From: Isochrysis galbana
Taxonomy: Eukaryota; Haptophyta; Isochrysidales; Isochrysidaceae
Direction: 5' to 3'
Length of the DNA stretch: 64,000 nucleotides
Assembly (NCBI GenBank): GCA_018136815.1
Contig: CM030942.1
Location: 1,535,197 to 1,599,196, forward strand
How positions within the stretch are numbered: the stretch's first letter is position 1; the number at the start of each line of letters is the position of its first letter. This document shows positions 11,270-21,487 of the stretch, in pieces. The position numbers were made by a program, and so were the translations under genes. The notes under the pieces are model-generated. The model searched no databases. It had not been told where the DNA came from and worked only from the letters and a program-made list of their open reading frames with translations.

Positions 11270-12066
11270 GTGTCGCGGCCGGGCTGCGGGCTGTCGCATG
11301 ATGTCTTTTCAAGCGTCTTCTTTCCTGTCTCGGACAACGCGGCAAATATGAAGAGTGGCTGGGCAAGTTTCGGTCGTGGCCCTTGTTGTGTGCACACAGC
11401 GCAACTCTCAGTACATGTGTTTCTCAACCACCCAACCAAGGATCAAGCTGATGCGTGACAAGGAGCATGGGATTGTGGCGCATTTTTCGCATTCGACTGG
11501 AGTCGATGGGCTAGGCGCGCTCAAGGAGTGCCAGCAAGAGTGCAACCTGCCGACGCTCCACCCGGTGAAGGCCATCGCCGTCTGATGAAGACACCGCTTG
11601 CGAAGACATCGACACCGCCGATACCACCGTCAGTGCAGCAGGGAATGCGAATGCGAGTGGCCTGACTCCTCCCCTCGTCACCCCCCAGTTGCAGGAGTCG
11701 GAGGGATCGCCAGAGGCCTACAAGAAGAAGCGCAAGGTCACCCTCAAAGGCCTTCTCGCCAAGTCTCGCCCGGCGCCATGTGCTACTACGCTCCCGGTAG
11801 TGCTCAATATAGATGAGCTAGATGAGTATCTGGCTGAGCCCGAGGACCCGGATGTGGACTTGAACGTGCTTGCATGGTGGCAGGCGCGAGAGCATAAGTG
11901 GCCTGTCTTGTGCAAGATGGCTAAGCAGTACTTGGCTGCGCCTGCCTCATCTGCCGGCGTCGAACGTGTGTTTTCAGCGGCCGGAGCAATGCATGGTGAC
12001 CTCCGTAAGGCTGTGAAGGATTCGACGCTCGAGCACTCGCTTATGGCAGCGTACAACACGGATTGA
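11270..12066 (+). pseudogene. hAT-family transposase remnant
   Basis: Three frame pieces in order resemble a hAT transposase. 'SDNAANMKSGW...CVHTAQLSVHVFL' (about 11320-11430) fits the core 'DNAxNM...C-x-x-H' motif. 'GIVAHFSHSTGVDGL' follows at about 11470. The best piece is at 11840-12066: 'LAWWQAREHKWPVLCKMAKQYLAAPASSAGVERVFSAAG' (quoted here in parts as LAWWQ...WP and SSAGVERVFSAAG), which is the C-terminal hAT dimerisation domain. Frame changes between the pieces and loss of the N-terminus mark it as inactive, although unseen introns could explain one shift. A DNA transposase would cut and paste the element. Confidence 0.85.
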
Positions 12067-13029
12067 ATGTTGAATAATACTACTAAGAATATTGGAAGAA
12101 TGTAAGTCTCGACGTCTAGACGTCTAGGTCTAGCTAGACTTATGACTTGTTGTGTATAAGTTTATGTGGATGGTTATGAGCTGTAGCAATCAATACACAA
12201 TTGTTGTCATTCCCGCTACCTTATCTATGGTTAGTTATGGTGGGCCGCGCGCAGCGCGAAGCTCCGACGCCGTTGGTGTAGTAGTTAACTGTGAAGGAGA
12301 CTTGCTCAGCCCTAGTTACCTGCGAGTTAATAGTAGTTACTTGCGAGTTGGGGGCAGTAAGTTAACTACTAGTGCTATTTAGGAGGTAGCTAACAACCGC
12401 TAACTGAGTTAACTAGTTAACTGCTTCTCCTAGTCCCTAGCCTTGTGCGGCAAGTTGCGGACCGCAGATGTGATCGCGGCAGGAGCCAGAGCCAGCGAGA
12501 GTCTCGAAAGTGCGGTCCCAAGCTGTGGGTGCAACCAGCTCGCTAAGCTCGCTTCTAGCTTCTAGTGATGCGTGCAGAGCGGTGTGTCTTATGTCTTTCC
12601 AATATTGAATATTGAATATTGCATATTGCAATTGCATTACGGATCCTAACAACCTCAGCCACGGTAGACGGTAGCGCTCCAGGAAGGGGGTATTAAGCCC
12701 GAGCGGCTCGAGCCTCGTAGAAGCAACAGCCAGCTTTACGAGCCCCCTACGCACTGGCGGACTGGCGTACTATCTTAGCATCTTAGCACAACCTACCCTC
12801 CCGCTAACACTTTAAGGGTAGTCTAAGATGCGCCCAGGCTCTAGATACCCCGAGAAAAGAGGCACACACCACACACGGTTTTAAACGTGAAGCAAGGGCG
12901 GCGAGGAGCCGACGGAGCCGTTCAGGCATATATATACTGAGTACAAATTAGGGGATACAAGTATAGACTCACTCGAGGAGTACCCCCACACCTCCTTTTG
13001 TCCTTTTGCGACGACTTCTTTTTGGGAGA
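12067..13029. other. no gene; AT-rich repeats and hairpins
   Basis: Beyond the hAT stop codon the DNA is AT-rich. It includes an inverted pair TAGTAGTTAAC (12279-12289) and GTTAACTACTA (12361-12371), a GTTAACTAGTTAAC palindrome near 12410 and an 'ATATTGAATATTGA' run at about 12600-12640. These fit a small non-autonomous transposon or the 3' end of the hAT element. No coding sequence is seen. Confidence 0.45.
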
Positions 13030-13320
13030 GACCTTTGTCTTCATTCTCTCTCTTTCCCCTTCGCTCCCTCTCTCTCTCCTTCCCTTTCTCGCGTGTTCTC
13101 TCTCTCTCTCTCTCTCTATCTCTATCTATCTATCTCTTCACGTACACACTCCTCCTCCTCCTCCTCAGTCTCTCTCTCCTTGCTTCTCAGAATTCGGTGC
13201 GACGCGCGGAACAAGGCGTCACATTTCTCTCTTCAGATCCTGTTCCTCCGCTGCCCACCACCCAGCCCACCCTCTCTCCCTCTCTCCCTCCCCCTCCCCT
13301 TTCCCCACCCACCCTTACCG
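13030..13320 (+). promoter_or_regulatory. CT-rich tract before the anoctamin start
   Basis: About 290 bp of C/T-rich sequence with (TC)n, a 'TATCTATCTATC' run and CTCC repeats lead straight to ATG 13321. The position suggests a 5' UTR or core promoter of pyrimidine-patch type; no TATA box is evident. Confidence 0.3.
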
Positions 13321-16168
13321 ATGCAGACCTCCTCGACGGGCGCGTGCTCGAGTGCTCCACCACCCCTCAGCGAGCCGTGGCCTCATGCTCCTCAATCTTT
13401 CGGGCGAGGCTTCTCTCTTCTCATCATCTTTCGAGAGGAGAGTGAGGGCTCTCGCGAGGGGCAAGAGGCAAGGCACGCGGCCATCCAGCAGATCTGGCGC
13501 GCGGTGACGGAGACGCGGGCGGAGGAGGCGGTTGGCCCACCGCTGCTCTGCTTCCACGCCAGCTCAAGGGACGACGACGAGAGGCTGCTCGTGCTGAGCG
13601 ATACGCAAGACGGAGCGCAGTTGCTCGAGAAGGTCGCGCTCGCTACGGGGCTCGAGAAGAGGACAGTCATTGGAGACTACGCGGAGTTCAGCGGTCATGC
13701 GAAGCTTCAGTTCGCGCCCGGCCCGTCCGCCTTCTTCACCTCCCTCGAGAGACAGCGGCTGCTGTACCGCCTAATCGATGTGCGCGAGGCCGAGTAAGGG
13801 GGGGGGGGGGGAATTGAGCAGGAAGCAAGGAAGCGCATGGTGGAGAGTGTGTGATGCACGGCCAGTGCTGCATTGCAGCGACCCCTTCTCCCCTCTCCTT
13901 AAACATTCTTGGTCGCCGGCCCGCCCGCAGTCCAAGCTTGGGGAGCAAGCGTCCCAGGATGAGAGATGCTTTGACTCGATCGGCGAGATGCTACAGGCGC
14001 CTATTCTCAAGGATATTATGGATGTCATCCCACTTCACGATGGCATCGAGCTAGAGCTTCTATACTCGAAGTGGTTCGGCAGCAGCTTCTGGCCCCTATG
14101 GCACTTCTTCCCTAGCCCATTGTTCTGGCTGCCGCTCGTAGACCCGCGCTTCGATATCGGCGCCGACACGCAGAGATCCACGCTTGTGGCCGGCGTGGCC
14201 CACGAGCAAATGAGCACTACGATCCAGCCGCTCGACGAGGTCCGCGACTACTTCGGCGAAAAGATCGCGCTGTACTTTGCCTTTATGGAGAGTGTCACAC
14301 GTGACCTCATGCCGCTCGCGGCTCTGGGCCTATTTATGGCCTTCTCGAGCGGACCGCAAGGTGCATGCATCTGCGCGGACACCGTTGTGAGGGCCCGGCG
14401 GCGCGTTCTGCCCGATCTGAGCGCCTCCTTCCTCTGGCGCCGCTGCTCGCTCAGGCTCCGCCAGCCATCCGCTCATGCCCTTTTACTCGGTGTTTGTGGT
14501 CGCATGGATCGCCTGGGTTCAAAAGAACTGGACGCGCCAGTGCAAGCGTCTCGCCTTCCACTGGAACGCGGAGGACTTTGAGGAGGAGGAACGTGATCGG
14601 CGGCACTTCACAGGCGACCCGGCCTTTGGGTTCTACACTCCGGAGGGGTATTGGGTAGACACGAATGAAAATTCGGGCACACGACGGAAGCGCTTCTACT
14701 CGACCCAGCGCATGCGGCGCGTCCTTCTCTCGTACACATGTATAGGCGTTGTCATTGGCTGCCTCGCGGTGCTCACGGTCGCGATGCTCGCGTTCCGCTC
14801 CATACTAATGGCAGCCTTCTTCACAGCTTCTTGGCTGCCGGCGGGATGGCGTGGCGAGAAGGGGGCGCAGGTCGGCGCATCTCTCGGTGGCGTCTTCCTT
14901 TCCTTCTTCGTCTCCTTAACCAACGTTGGCTACACCAAACTCGCCATCCGGCTAAACGATTGGGAAAACCATCGGACGCCAACCGACTATGAAGATGCGC
15001 TCATCCTGAAGAATATGTTCTTCAAATTCATCAACTCGTGCGTATTCGGCCCAGGGCTCGCTCTGTTCTCCCACCCGGCGTGGCGGCCGGCGACAGAGAG
15101 GCCCCGCAGGACTAGAGCACGCGCTGCCTCAGCGCTCACGAATCCCCACCCCCCCACCCCACCTCCGCGCGAACGCAGCTATGCGGCACTCATGTACACC
15201 GCCTTTATCAAGGCCCAATCTATCTCCCTCATGCCAGGTACAACTTCATGTGCCCATGCTGCCCATCCCGCTCCAACCACAATTCTTTCTGAGCGCCCGC
15301 TGGTAACCACATAGGCGTGAGCGAGTACTGCCACAGCAAGGAGACATTTGGCATGTCTCAAGATGAAATCCTCCGCCACTATGGCTCAAATCCGTTCTGC
15401 ATGAACGAGTTGTCGACACTTCTCACCTCTTTGGTTGTCACCTCGCAAATCACCGGCATTCTCTCTGACCTCTTGCTGCCATTCGTTAGCGCGTGGCGAG
15501 CTGCCAAGAATGAGGAGGATAAGATGCGTAAGAAGGCCGGCGAGGGGTGTTGCTCCCGATGGGGCGTCCCAGGCTTCCATGCGGTAGGGCTCCCACCGCC
15601 GCCGCCCCTCAGCTTCGCAGAACACCAGGCCAAGCGCCAGGAGTTCGCTGGCGTCAATCCGCGCTACGGCGTGCTTATCATCCAACTCGGCTACATTGTT
15701 CTCTTCGCGCCCGCTTTCCCGATTGCTGCGGCTGTGACTTACGTCTTTAACTTGGTCCGGCTCCGCGGCGAAGCTTTTCTTTTGCTCAAGTTGACCCAGC
15801 GCCCCCTATACGCGGGCGCCGAGGACATTGGCTCGTGGGACACCGTGCTCAACGCCATAACCATTCTCGGTGTGATGACCAACGTGGGGATCGTGGGCAT
15901 CACGTCGTCTCATCTGAGGGACGCTCTGCCCATGGACATCTTGGGGGTGCACTTCGACAAATCGGACAGGGTTTTGCTACTAGTGCTCGCCGAGCATTTA
16001 ACGCTAATCCTGGTGCTTCTCTTAAAACGCGGAATCCCGGACATCTCGCGCGACCTATCCATCGCCAAAGCCCTCGCCACCGGAGAGAAGGCGACCAAAA
16101 AGCAGCTGAAAAGGGGAAAACGCCAATCTACGCGTGTATCGCGCCAATCCGAGAACATGCCCGCGTGA
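13321..16168 (+). CDS. anoctamin / TMEM16-family membrane protein
   Basis: Six exons rebuild a TMEM16 protein of about 770-795 residues: 13321-13779, 13931-14360, 14455-15037, 15179-15237, 15315 onward and a final part to 16168. Each junction keeps frame with GT-AG ends (for example AACTC|GTGCGT joined to CTATGC gives 'FINSYAALMYTAFIKAQ'). Marks of the family are 'PLDEVRDYFGEKIALYFAF' before the first helix, 'NMFFKFINSYAALMYTAFIK' in the core, a Cys/Leu-rich loop 'SNPFCMNELSTLLTSLVV', and 'GVLIIQLGYIVLFAPAFP' with the later helices. Anoctamins are calcium-gated chloride channels or lipid scramblases, or ER-membrane tethers as in yeast Ist2. The N-terminal 150 residues resemble the soluble anoctamin domain only loosely. 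A 66-nt in-frame segment (15547-15612) may be a further intron. Confidence 0.88.
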
Positions 16169-17411
16169 CTCCACCCTCTCCTTCCATGGTTGCTCTGCAC
16201 TATTTAGCCCATTTGAGCGCATATGGATGAATGCCTAGCGAACGCTTGTTGCCAGTTCGGGCCGACTGATTGATGGCACATTCGAAGACCATAAACATCT
16301 AGGAGATGCAAAGGCCCGTAGCGCAGACCACAACAAAGATGAGCCAATGAGCCGGGGGGTGGCTAGACTTGCAAGGCACAACGTGTATGGGGCGGCTTCG
16401 CTAGAGCGGGACGGCTTCGCTAGAGCGATAGCTCTGTCATCTGGGTCTGCTTCTGCGGGTTGGAACACGCCCATCCGCATTGTTCACTGCCGTTTCTACT
16501 TAGCGCCCATCAGCGGTCCTTATCTTCACCCTCTGGAATGCCTTGGAGCCCTTAGACCAAAGTAGTACAATACTCAAAGATTGCCTTCATGCTCAAGATC
16601 GAATGATGACTATCGCTATCGCATCTGTTGACGTATTTATCACGACCGGAAGGGAGTGTTATTTGTTGAATTGTTGCTTTCTTTGCCACTTTGCCGAGAA
16701 GACGTACGTACGTATGAGCACCAGGCGCCGACGGGGCACGTACGCACGCGTACGTTGTGGGCCGCGGCTCGCGGGTTCCGGGATGGTCGCGGCCCCTTCG
16801 CTAGGGCGATTCGGTGCAAGGCTGGGGCTAACCATTAACAGGCAAAGTTTTCGGGAACCTATTACTACCTCCTTGGTTGTTCTGTCATATATGCAATATG
16901 ATACTATCTCCCGGATTGGGTGCTACGCACATTCGACCGGAGGGGCGTTGGCGCGTTTGCCTGCAACTAAAGTAGAACTAAATAAAACTATTGACTATGG
17001 ATTGACATCTAGCCGCACTTACCATACTACGAACCCTTACTCACTATCACTCACGAGCACGAGCAGACTCACACTAGATAGAAGACAGGCCAAGCACGTG
17101 TGTGAGTGTGAGTGAAGCACAACAAACATACCAGCACAATGTCGACCATTTACACGCATCCTGAACGACGCACCCGTACTGAGCCTACGCCTCACGTCAC
17201 GCTACCTCGTGGCTCGCGCTTTCGGCGATTCCTACGAGGGGGTGCTCCGGGGTTGCAGGAACTTCGACAGGGAGTAGACGTTGCCCCGAGTCCGAGATCA
17301 TGTTGTGCTTCTTGGTGGCGATGTGGCTGCCGCGGGGATGCCTGCGAAATGCAGAACAATATGGTTAGGTGTTAGCTACGAGCTACGAGGAGCGCGAGGA
17401 ACAAGGCTGGG
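16169..17411. other. no gene seen
   Basis: Intergenic. It holds a short tandem duplication 'GGCTTCGCTAGAGCGG' (about 16394-16430) and a 'TACGTACGTACG' run near 16706. No frame shows protein-like composition. Confidence 0.5.
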
Positions 17412-17725
17412 TGACGAATTGTGATGGCCCATAGGGCCTGAGGGCAATGAGGAAGGAGGCAGACCGGCGGCAGGCGCGGCTGAAGAGACGACTTCGGAGA
17501 CGCTGACGGGCTGAGGCCCGTCAGCAGAGGAAGGCGGGCAGGCGGGCTTGAGCGAGGGCGAGGACGGCGGCGAGAGCGACATCGAGCGAGTGGCGAGAGG
17601 CGAGGGCGAGTGTGAGGAGGGCTGTGATGGCAGGGGCTGGCGAGGCAAGGCGAGTTTATAGGGTACGAGTGTTACGAGAGCGAGAGCGACGAGAGCGAGA
17701 GCGACGGATGACGACTGACGACAGG
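17412..17725 (-). repeat. inverted-repeat arm A (Ty3/gypsy leader and Gag start)
   Basis: Its reverse complement matches 19793-20110 over about 310 bp with few differences. Read on the minus strand it has GCTCTCGCTCTCGT repeats followed by an open frame beginning 'MSLSPPSSPSLKPACPPSS', which looks like the untranslated leader and Gag N-terminus of a retrotransposon. The two arms point toward each other's backs around 2 kb of other retroelement pieces. Confidence 0.7.
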
Positions 17726-17726
17726 A

Positions 17727-18293
17727 CGTCGGATCCAACGATGCAGAAAACAACAGGAAGGATGCCCCTACTATACCCTCACAGATGAAGACCCCGTCCA
17801 AATTGACGAGTATCTGGTGGATGCACTACTTGACCGCAAGGGTCGAGGCGATTCCAGACAGTACCTCGTCAAATGGCGTGGTTACGCGAAAGCTGCGGCC
17901 ACATGGGAGCCGCTAGCCGAACTGCTTCGCCGCTGCGAGTCGCTCGTCACCGCCTATGATGATGCTCACCCCTTCCCTCCTCTTCGTAAGCCTCAGATGA
18001 GAAAGCGGGCTGCAGAATTACAATCTCAGACCGTCTCAGCTCCACCGACGTCGCACGCGATCGAAGCTTCCGTGGGATCCGAGACCACCGGCTTGGATCA
18101 TCAGGCCCCGCGCCGCTCGCCTCGTCTCGCACCGTCCTTGCACAGTGGCCCCATTGCTCATGTCTCCCATTTGCCTGTCTCAGCCCGCCCGTCTGTTGCC
18201 AACCCTGCAGGTCCAATGATGCGGCCGCAGCACGCGGTCTTCGTCCTCGGGCAGTGGTGGTACTCGTCGGGATCGTCGCGCGGTTCCCCGTGA
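17727..18293 (+). pseudogene. Ty3/gypsy chromodomain (integrase C-terminus)
   Basis: The frame gives 'DPVQIDEYLVDALLDRKG', then 'RQYLVKWRGYAKAAATWEP' and a Leu-rich end. This is a chromodomain of the kind at the end of chromovirus integrases (YLVKWRGY...TWEP), followed by a basic Ser/Pro tail. Chromodomains steer integration to marked chromatin. The rest of the integrase is absent upstream, where the inverted Gag segment begins at 17725, so this is a rearranged fragment. Confidence 0.85.
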
Positions 18294-18299
18294 TATCTA

Positions 18300-19760
18300 T
18301 CAACGCCGTCGTTTACGTTTGATCGCGGTACGGGAACGTACGGGAATTCTTTTCCAGTTCCCCCCGCGGTCGCCGAATTTTTCCCCCGCGGCCGCCGAAT
18401 AGTTCCCCCCGCGGGAAGAGAGGTATGGCTCGCCCCCCCTTTCGACCACGGAGGATGGATCTCCCTCCCCTTTCGCTGCGCTCTGTCAGGAGACCCCCGT
18501 ACCTCGTCGTTTAGCTCGCGCGTGACGTACTCGATGTTATCGTACTATCTCGCCGCCTTTCGCCGTTGGTCGCTCGACTTTTGATATCTTGAAGAACAGG
18601 AGACGCCGCGTCGTAACTTGGGTGCCGCCACACCGCCCAAACATCCAGGTAAAACTCTCGTAAAAGAGAGAAGGGGATGGGTTGCAGCGTTGAGTCCTGC
18701 GGTCTGCAGCGCCGGCCGCCGATTCTACACTTTATTTATCGTCCGGACGGGTGTGGTACTTCCTGTCTCTTCGATCGTCGCGCACTATTCTTATAGTTCG
18801 TCGTTCGTCGTTCGTCGTTCGTTCTTCGATTCTCGATTCTCGATTCTCGTCGTTCCGCGTTCTTCGTTTCTCGTTCTTCGATTCATCGTCGATTCTCGAT
18901 TCTCGTCGTTCCGCGTTCTTCGTTTCTCGCTCTCGATTCTCGATTCTTGTCGTTCCGCGTTCTCATCGGTCCTCGATTGTTCGTTGTTCGTAATTCGTAA
19001 CTTCTCGGTGCGTCGCTCATCACGTCTTCCGTCTTGGTTCGGCGTTGGGTGCGCGGCTCTCCCTCCATTCGGATTTATTGTTTCATTCGCTCTTCAGATT
19101 TATTGTTTCATTCGCTCTTCGGATTTATTCGCTCTTCGCTCTTGGCTCATTCGGTCTCGTTCAGGATTGCTCTTCTGCCTTTCTCGTGGCTTGCTTGGAG
19201 CTCTCCGATGTCCGTTAGGTTCTCTTCTTTCCTCGCGGGACGCTCGATCCTAGCAGGGGGGTGTCGCATTCGCGAATCGACACTCGTTAGGCTTCGCTCT
19301 TCTCTTCGTCGTTCGGTATTTATCGTTATAATTCTCTCGTTCTCGTTCTCGGTCAAAAGCTTCGCTTGGATGCATGGGATCGTGGGTTGTGGAGCGCCCT
19401 CTCTCTTCCTCTCGAAAGAGAAGGGAAGTTTCCCCACCTTTCTTCCTCCCAGGCGCCTCGCAAATAGGTTTAATTTGCTATCTCTACAGCGGTTCTTTAT
19501 CTGCTTCTGGGGGCAATCAGGTTTAATTTACGACCTCTTCGTATCTCCCCCTTAGGCACATCGCACTCCTTTCGTCTTATTTGGTAGGTCTCTTGGAATC
19601 TTGTGCGGCAGGATTGCCCCTCGTTTCTGTTATGGTGCGATTCCCCTTCCAGACGGGATCGCCGACAGATCGCCTTCTGATCGTCGTCCGTCGTTGTCTG
19701 GCCGGAGTGTTTGGGTTTGATTTCAGTCGAGTTATGTGAGAAAGTCGTGGGGCGAGAGTC
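18300..19760 (+). repeat. probable LTR region with TTCGATTCTCG minisatellite
   Basis: Noncoding DNA lying between a retrotransposon 3' end (chromodomain) and a Gag start, the place of a long terminal repeat. About 18795-19000 is a degenerate array of 'TTCGATTCTCG' and 'GTCGTTCCGCGTTCTTCG' units, and 19261-19322 repeats the LTR-like segment of 563-626. LTR ends and primer-binding site could not be fixed by eye. Confidence 0.4.
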
Positions 19761-19792
19761 GGGGTGTTTTCCTGGGTGTCTCTGTCCGTCGT

Positions 19793-20110
19793 CCTGTCGT
19801 CAGTCGTCATCCGTCGTCGCTCTCGCTCTCGTCGCTCTCGCTCTCGTAACACTCAGACCCTACAACCTCGCCTCTCCTCGCCAGCCCCTGCCATCACAGC
19901 CCCCCTCACACTCACCCTCGCCTCTTGCCGCTCGTTCGATGTCGCTCTCGCCGCCGTCCTCGCCCTCGCTCAAGCCCGCCTGCCCGCCTTCCTCTGCTGA
20001 CGGGCCTCAGCCCGTCAGCGTCTCCGAAGTCGTCTCTTCAGCCGCGCCTGCCGCCGGCTTGCCACCCTCCTCATTGCCCTCAGGCCCTATGGGCCACGCC
20101 AATTCGTCAG
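19793..20110 (+). repeat. inverted-repeat arm B (Ty3/gypsy leader and Gag start)
   Basis: Plus-strand counterpart of 17412-17725. The frame starting at 19939 again reads 'MSLSPPSSPSLKPACPPSS', so the reading frame is kept in both copies. It is cut off at about 20100 and joined directly to a reverse-transcriptase fragment. Confidence 0.7.
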
Positions 20111-20292
20111 CATGCCCTACTTGGACGACATTGGCGTCTGGTCGACGGGTACTGGCGCGACGCTCGATAAGCGCATTGAGGCCTCGTTCGAGCAGATGCT
20201 CCACCGCCTCGATCTCGTACTCGAACGCTTGCGTTGGGCGGGGCTGTCGTGCAAGGCGACGAAGTGCCTCCTCTTCGTTCGCGATCAAGGGA
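20085..20292 (+). pseudogene. Ty3/gypsy reverse-transcriptase fragment (YLDD)
   Basis: The frame reads 'RQFVSMPYLDDIGVWSTG' then 'FEQMLHRLDLVLERLRWAGLSCKATKC'. This is the catalytic palm motif (F/Y)-x-DD with the following helix and the 'L-x-x-x-KC' segment of Ty3/gypsy and related reverse transcriptases. Only about 65 residues remain, and the fragment is fused to Gag-leader sequence on one side and to BspA-like repeats on the other. Confidence 0.8.
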
Positions 20293-20319
20293 GAGTACAC
20301 CCGCTGCTCCGTGCGCTTC

Positions 20320-20547
20320 ATGGGTCAAATGTTTATGAACAGCATTTTCAATCGGCCACTCACCTTGGACACATCCTCCGTTGAATCCATGTATGAAATG
20401 TTCATGGTATCGCAATTCAATCGGCCTCTCAACTGGGACACATCCTCTGTGACCAATATGGGAAGGATGTTCTACGTATCGCAATTCAATCGGCACCTCG
20501 GCTTCTTCAAGTCTATGGATGGACTCCCGTCTACCCAGGTCGCGTAG
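20320..20547 (+). pseudogene. BspA-like (DUF285) surface-protein repeats
   Basis: Three consecutive repeats of about 25 residues follow the DUF285/PF03382 pattern: 'MGQMFMNSIFNRPLTLDTSSV', 'MYEMFMVSQFNRPLNWDTSSV' and 'MGRMFYVSQFNRHLGF' (MF-x-x-x-x-FN-x-PL-x-x-DTSSV). Such leucine-rich-like repeats form long surface or secreted proteins in bacteria and are widespread in algae. Here the array is short, has no start or signal peptide, and lies in the middle of retroelement debris. It is a remnant or an exon whose partners are not seen. Confidence 0.75.
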
Positions 20548-20725
20548 CTTCAATTTGGATAAATTCACCGCTGAATGTGAAGAGGCTTTCAATCAATACC
20601 CCCCTAAGAAGCTTGACGCCTTGTTCGACACAAAGAGTAGGGTGTTGAGGCGGATAATTGAGGTGGAGGGTGGGAATGAGTATGACCTCCCGCATCGTAG
20701 GGGTGACTGTTCTGACAGTGAGTAG
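20548..20725 (+). pseudogene. hypothetical fragment after the DUF285 repeats
   Basis: A frame ending in a TAG at 20725 gives 'FNLDKFTAECEEAFNQYPPK' and 'RVLRRIIEVEGGNEYDLPHRRG', charged and protein-like, overlapping the end of the DUF285 frame in a different phase. It may be the C-terminal part of the same broken gene after a frameshift. Family not recognised. Confidence 0.35.
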
Positions 20726-21487
20726 AGTGGGTGTGTTTGTACAGCGTTTGGACGTGTATAGAACAACCTTGAAATAACTTAGGAAGGCTTCAGGTTAAGC
20801 CCCAATGTACCCTCTGCACCCTCCTAGTCGGGGTGGGGTGCCCCTGCAGGCTACCCCCTTCAACAATAGCCTGCGTGACACCTCAGTATTAGAACAGAGG
20901 TAGTAATTATTATTATCCACCACTCGTGCCCGCGAGGCGCAGGTAAAAAGACGGGTGCCTCAATGCACCCTGAAATCCCCTCGCTGCCAGATCAGCCCAG
21001 CCGCGAAGATGCACCCAGGTGCCACGTGACTAAAGATCACCAGAGCATATCACTATCCCAGCCGAACAACGGCGATGACGAACGAGATGATACAATAGTA
21101 GCAGTAGTATCTTCGCCGTCTGGCCGTAGCACCATTGAAAACGTCTGTCCTCTTCATTTATCATACACTTGGGCGCTTCAAGAAGTGCCAGAGGCGGGAT
21201 GAAAGGCCAACTGCTCGAGGCCCGCCCTTCGTAAGCGTCTTCCTAAGAGCCTTCTCGGCGAGGCATGCGTGGCTACAGTCACGCATCCACCATCGCACGT
21301 GGCATGCCATCACGTTGCACCTGCTCAGATTTGTCTCAGAATGGCGCAAGCGCCTGAACACTTGGGGAAGCAAGTAACCACGGCATTGCAAATGAGCGAA
21401 GGATCTAAGTTCGGATGAAGCTTGCCCTCGACGCTAGCTGCAAGCCATTGCGTCTCAGGGAGGAGCAAGTGGGACAAGCCCTTGTCA
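20726..21487. other. no gene; 3' flank of the PhnD-TIR-like receptor gene
   Basis: No protein-like frame. The region lies downstream of the minus-strand receptor gene (stop at 21488) and includes AT-rich 'ATTATTATTATCC' near 20910. Polyadenylation signals cannot be assigned. Confidence 0.45.

Noticed and set aside
15547-15620. Donor at 15549 with acceptor at 15620 in the anoctamin gene
   Set aside because: Donor GTTGCT is poor; the 15547/15612 pair fits frame and the GTG-type donor better, and neither is proven.
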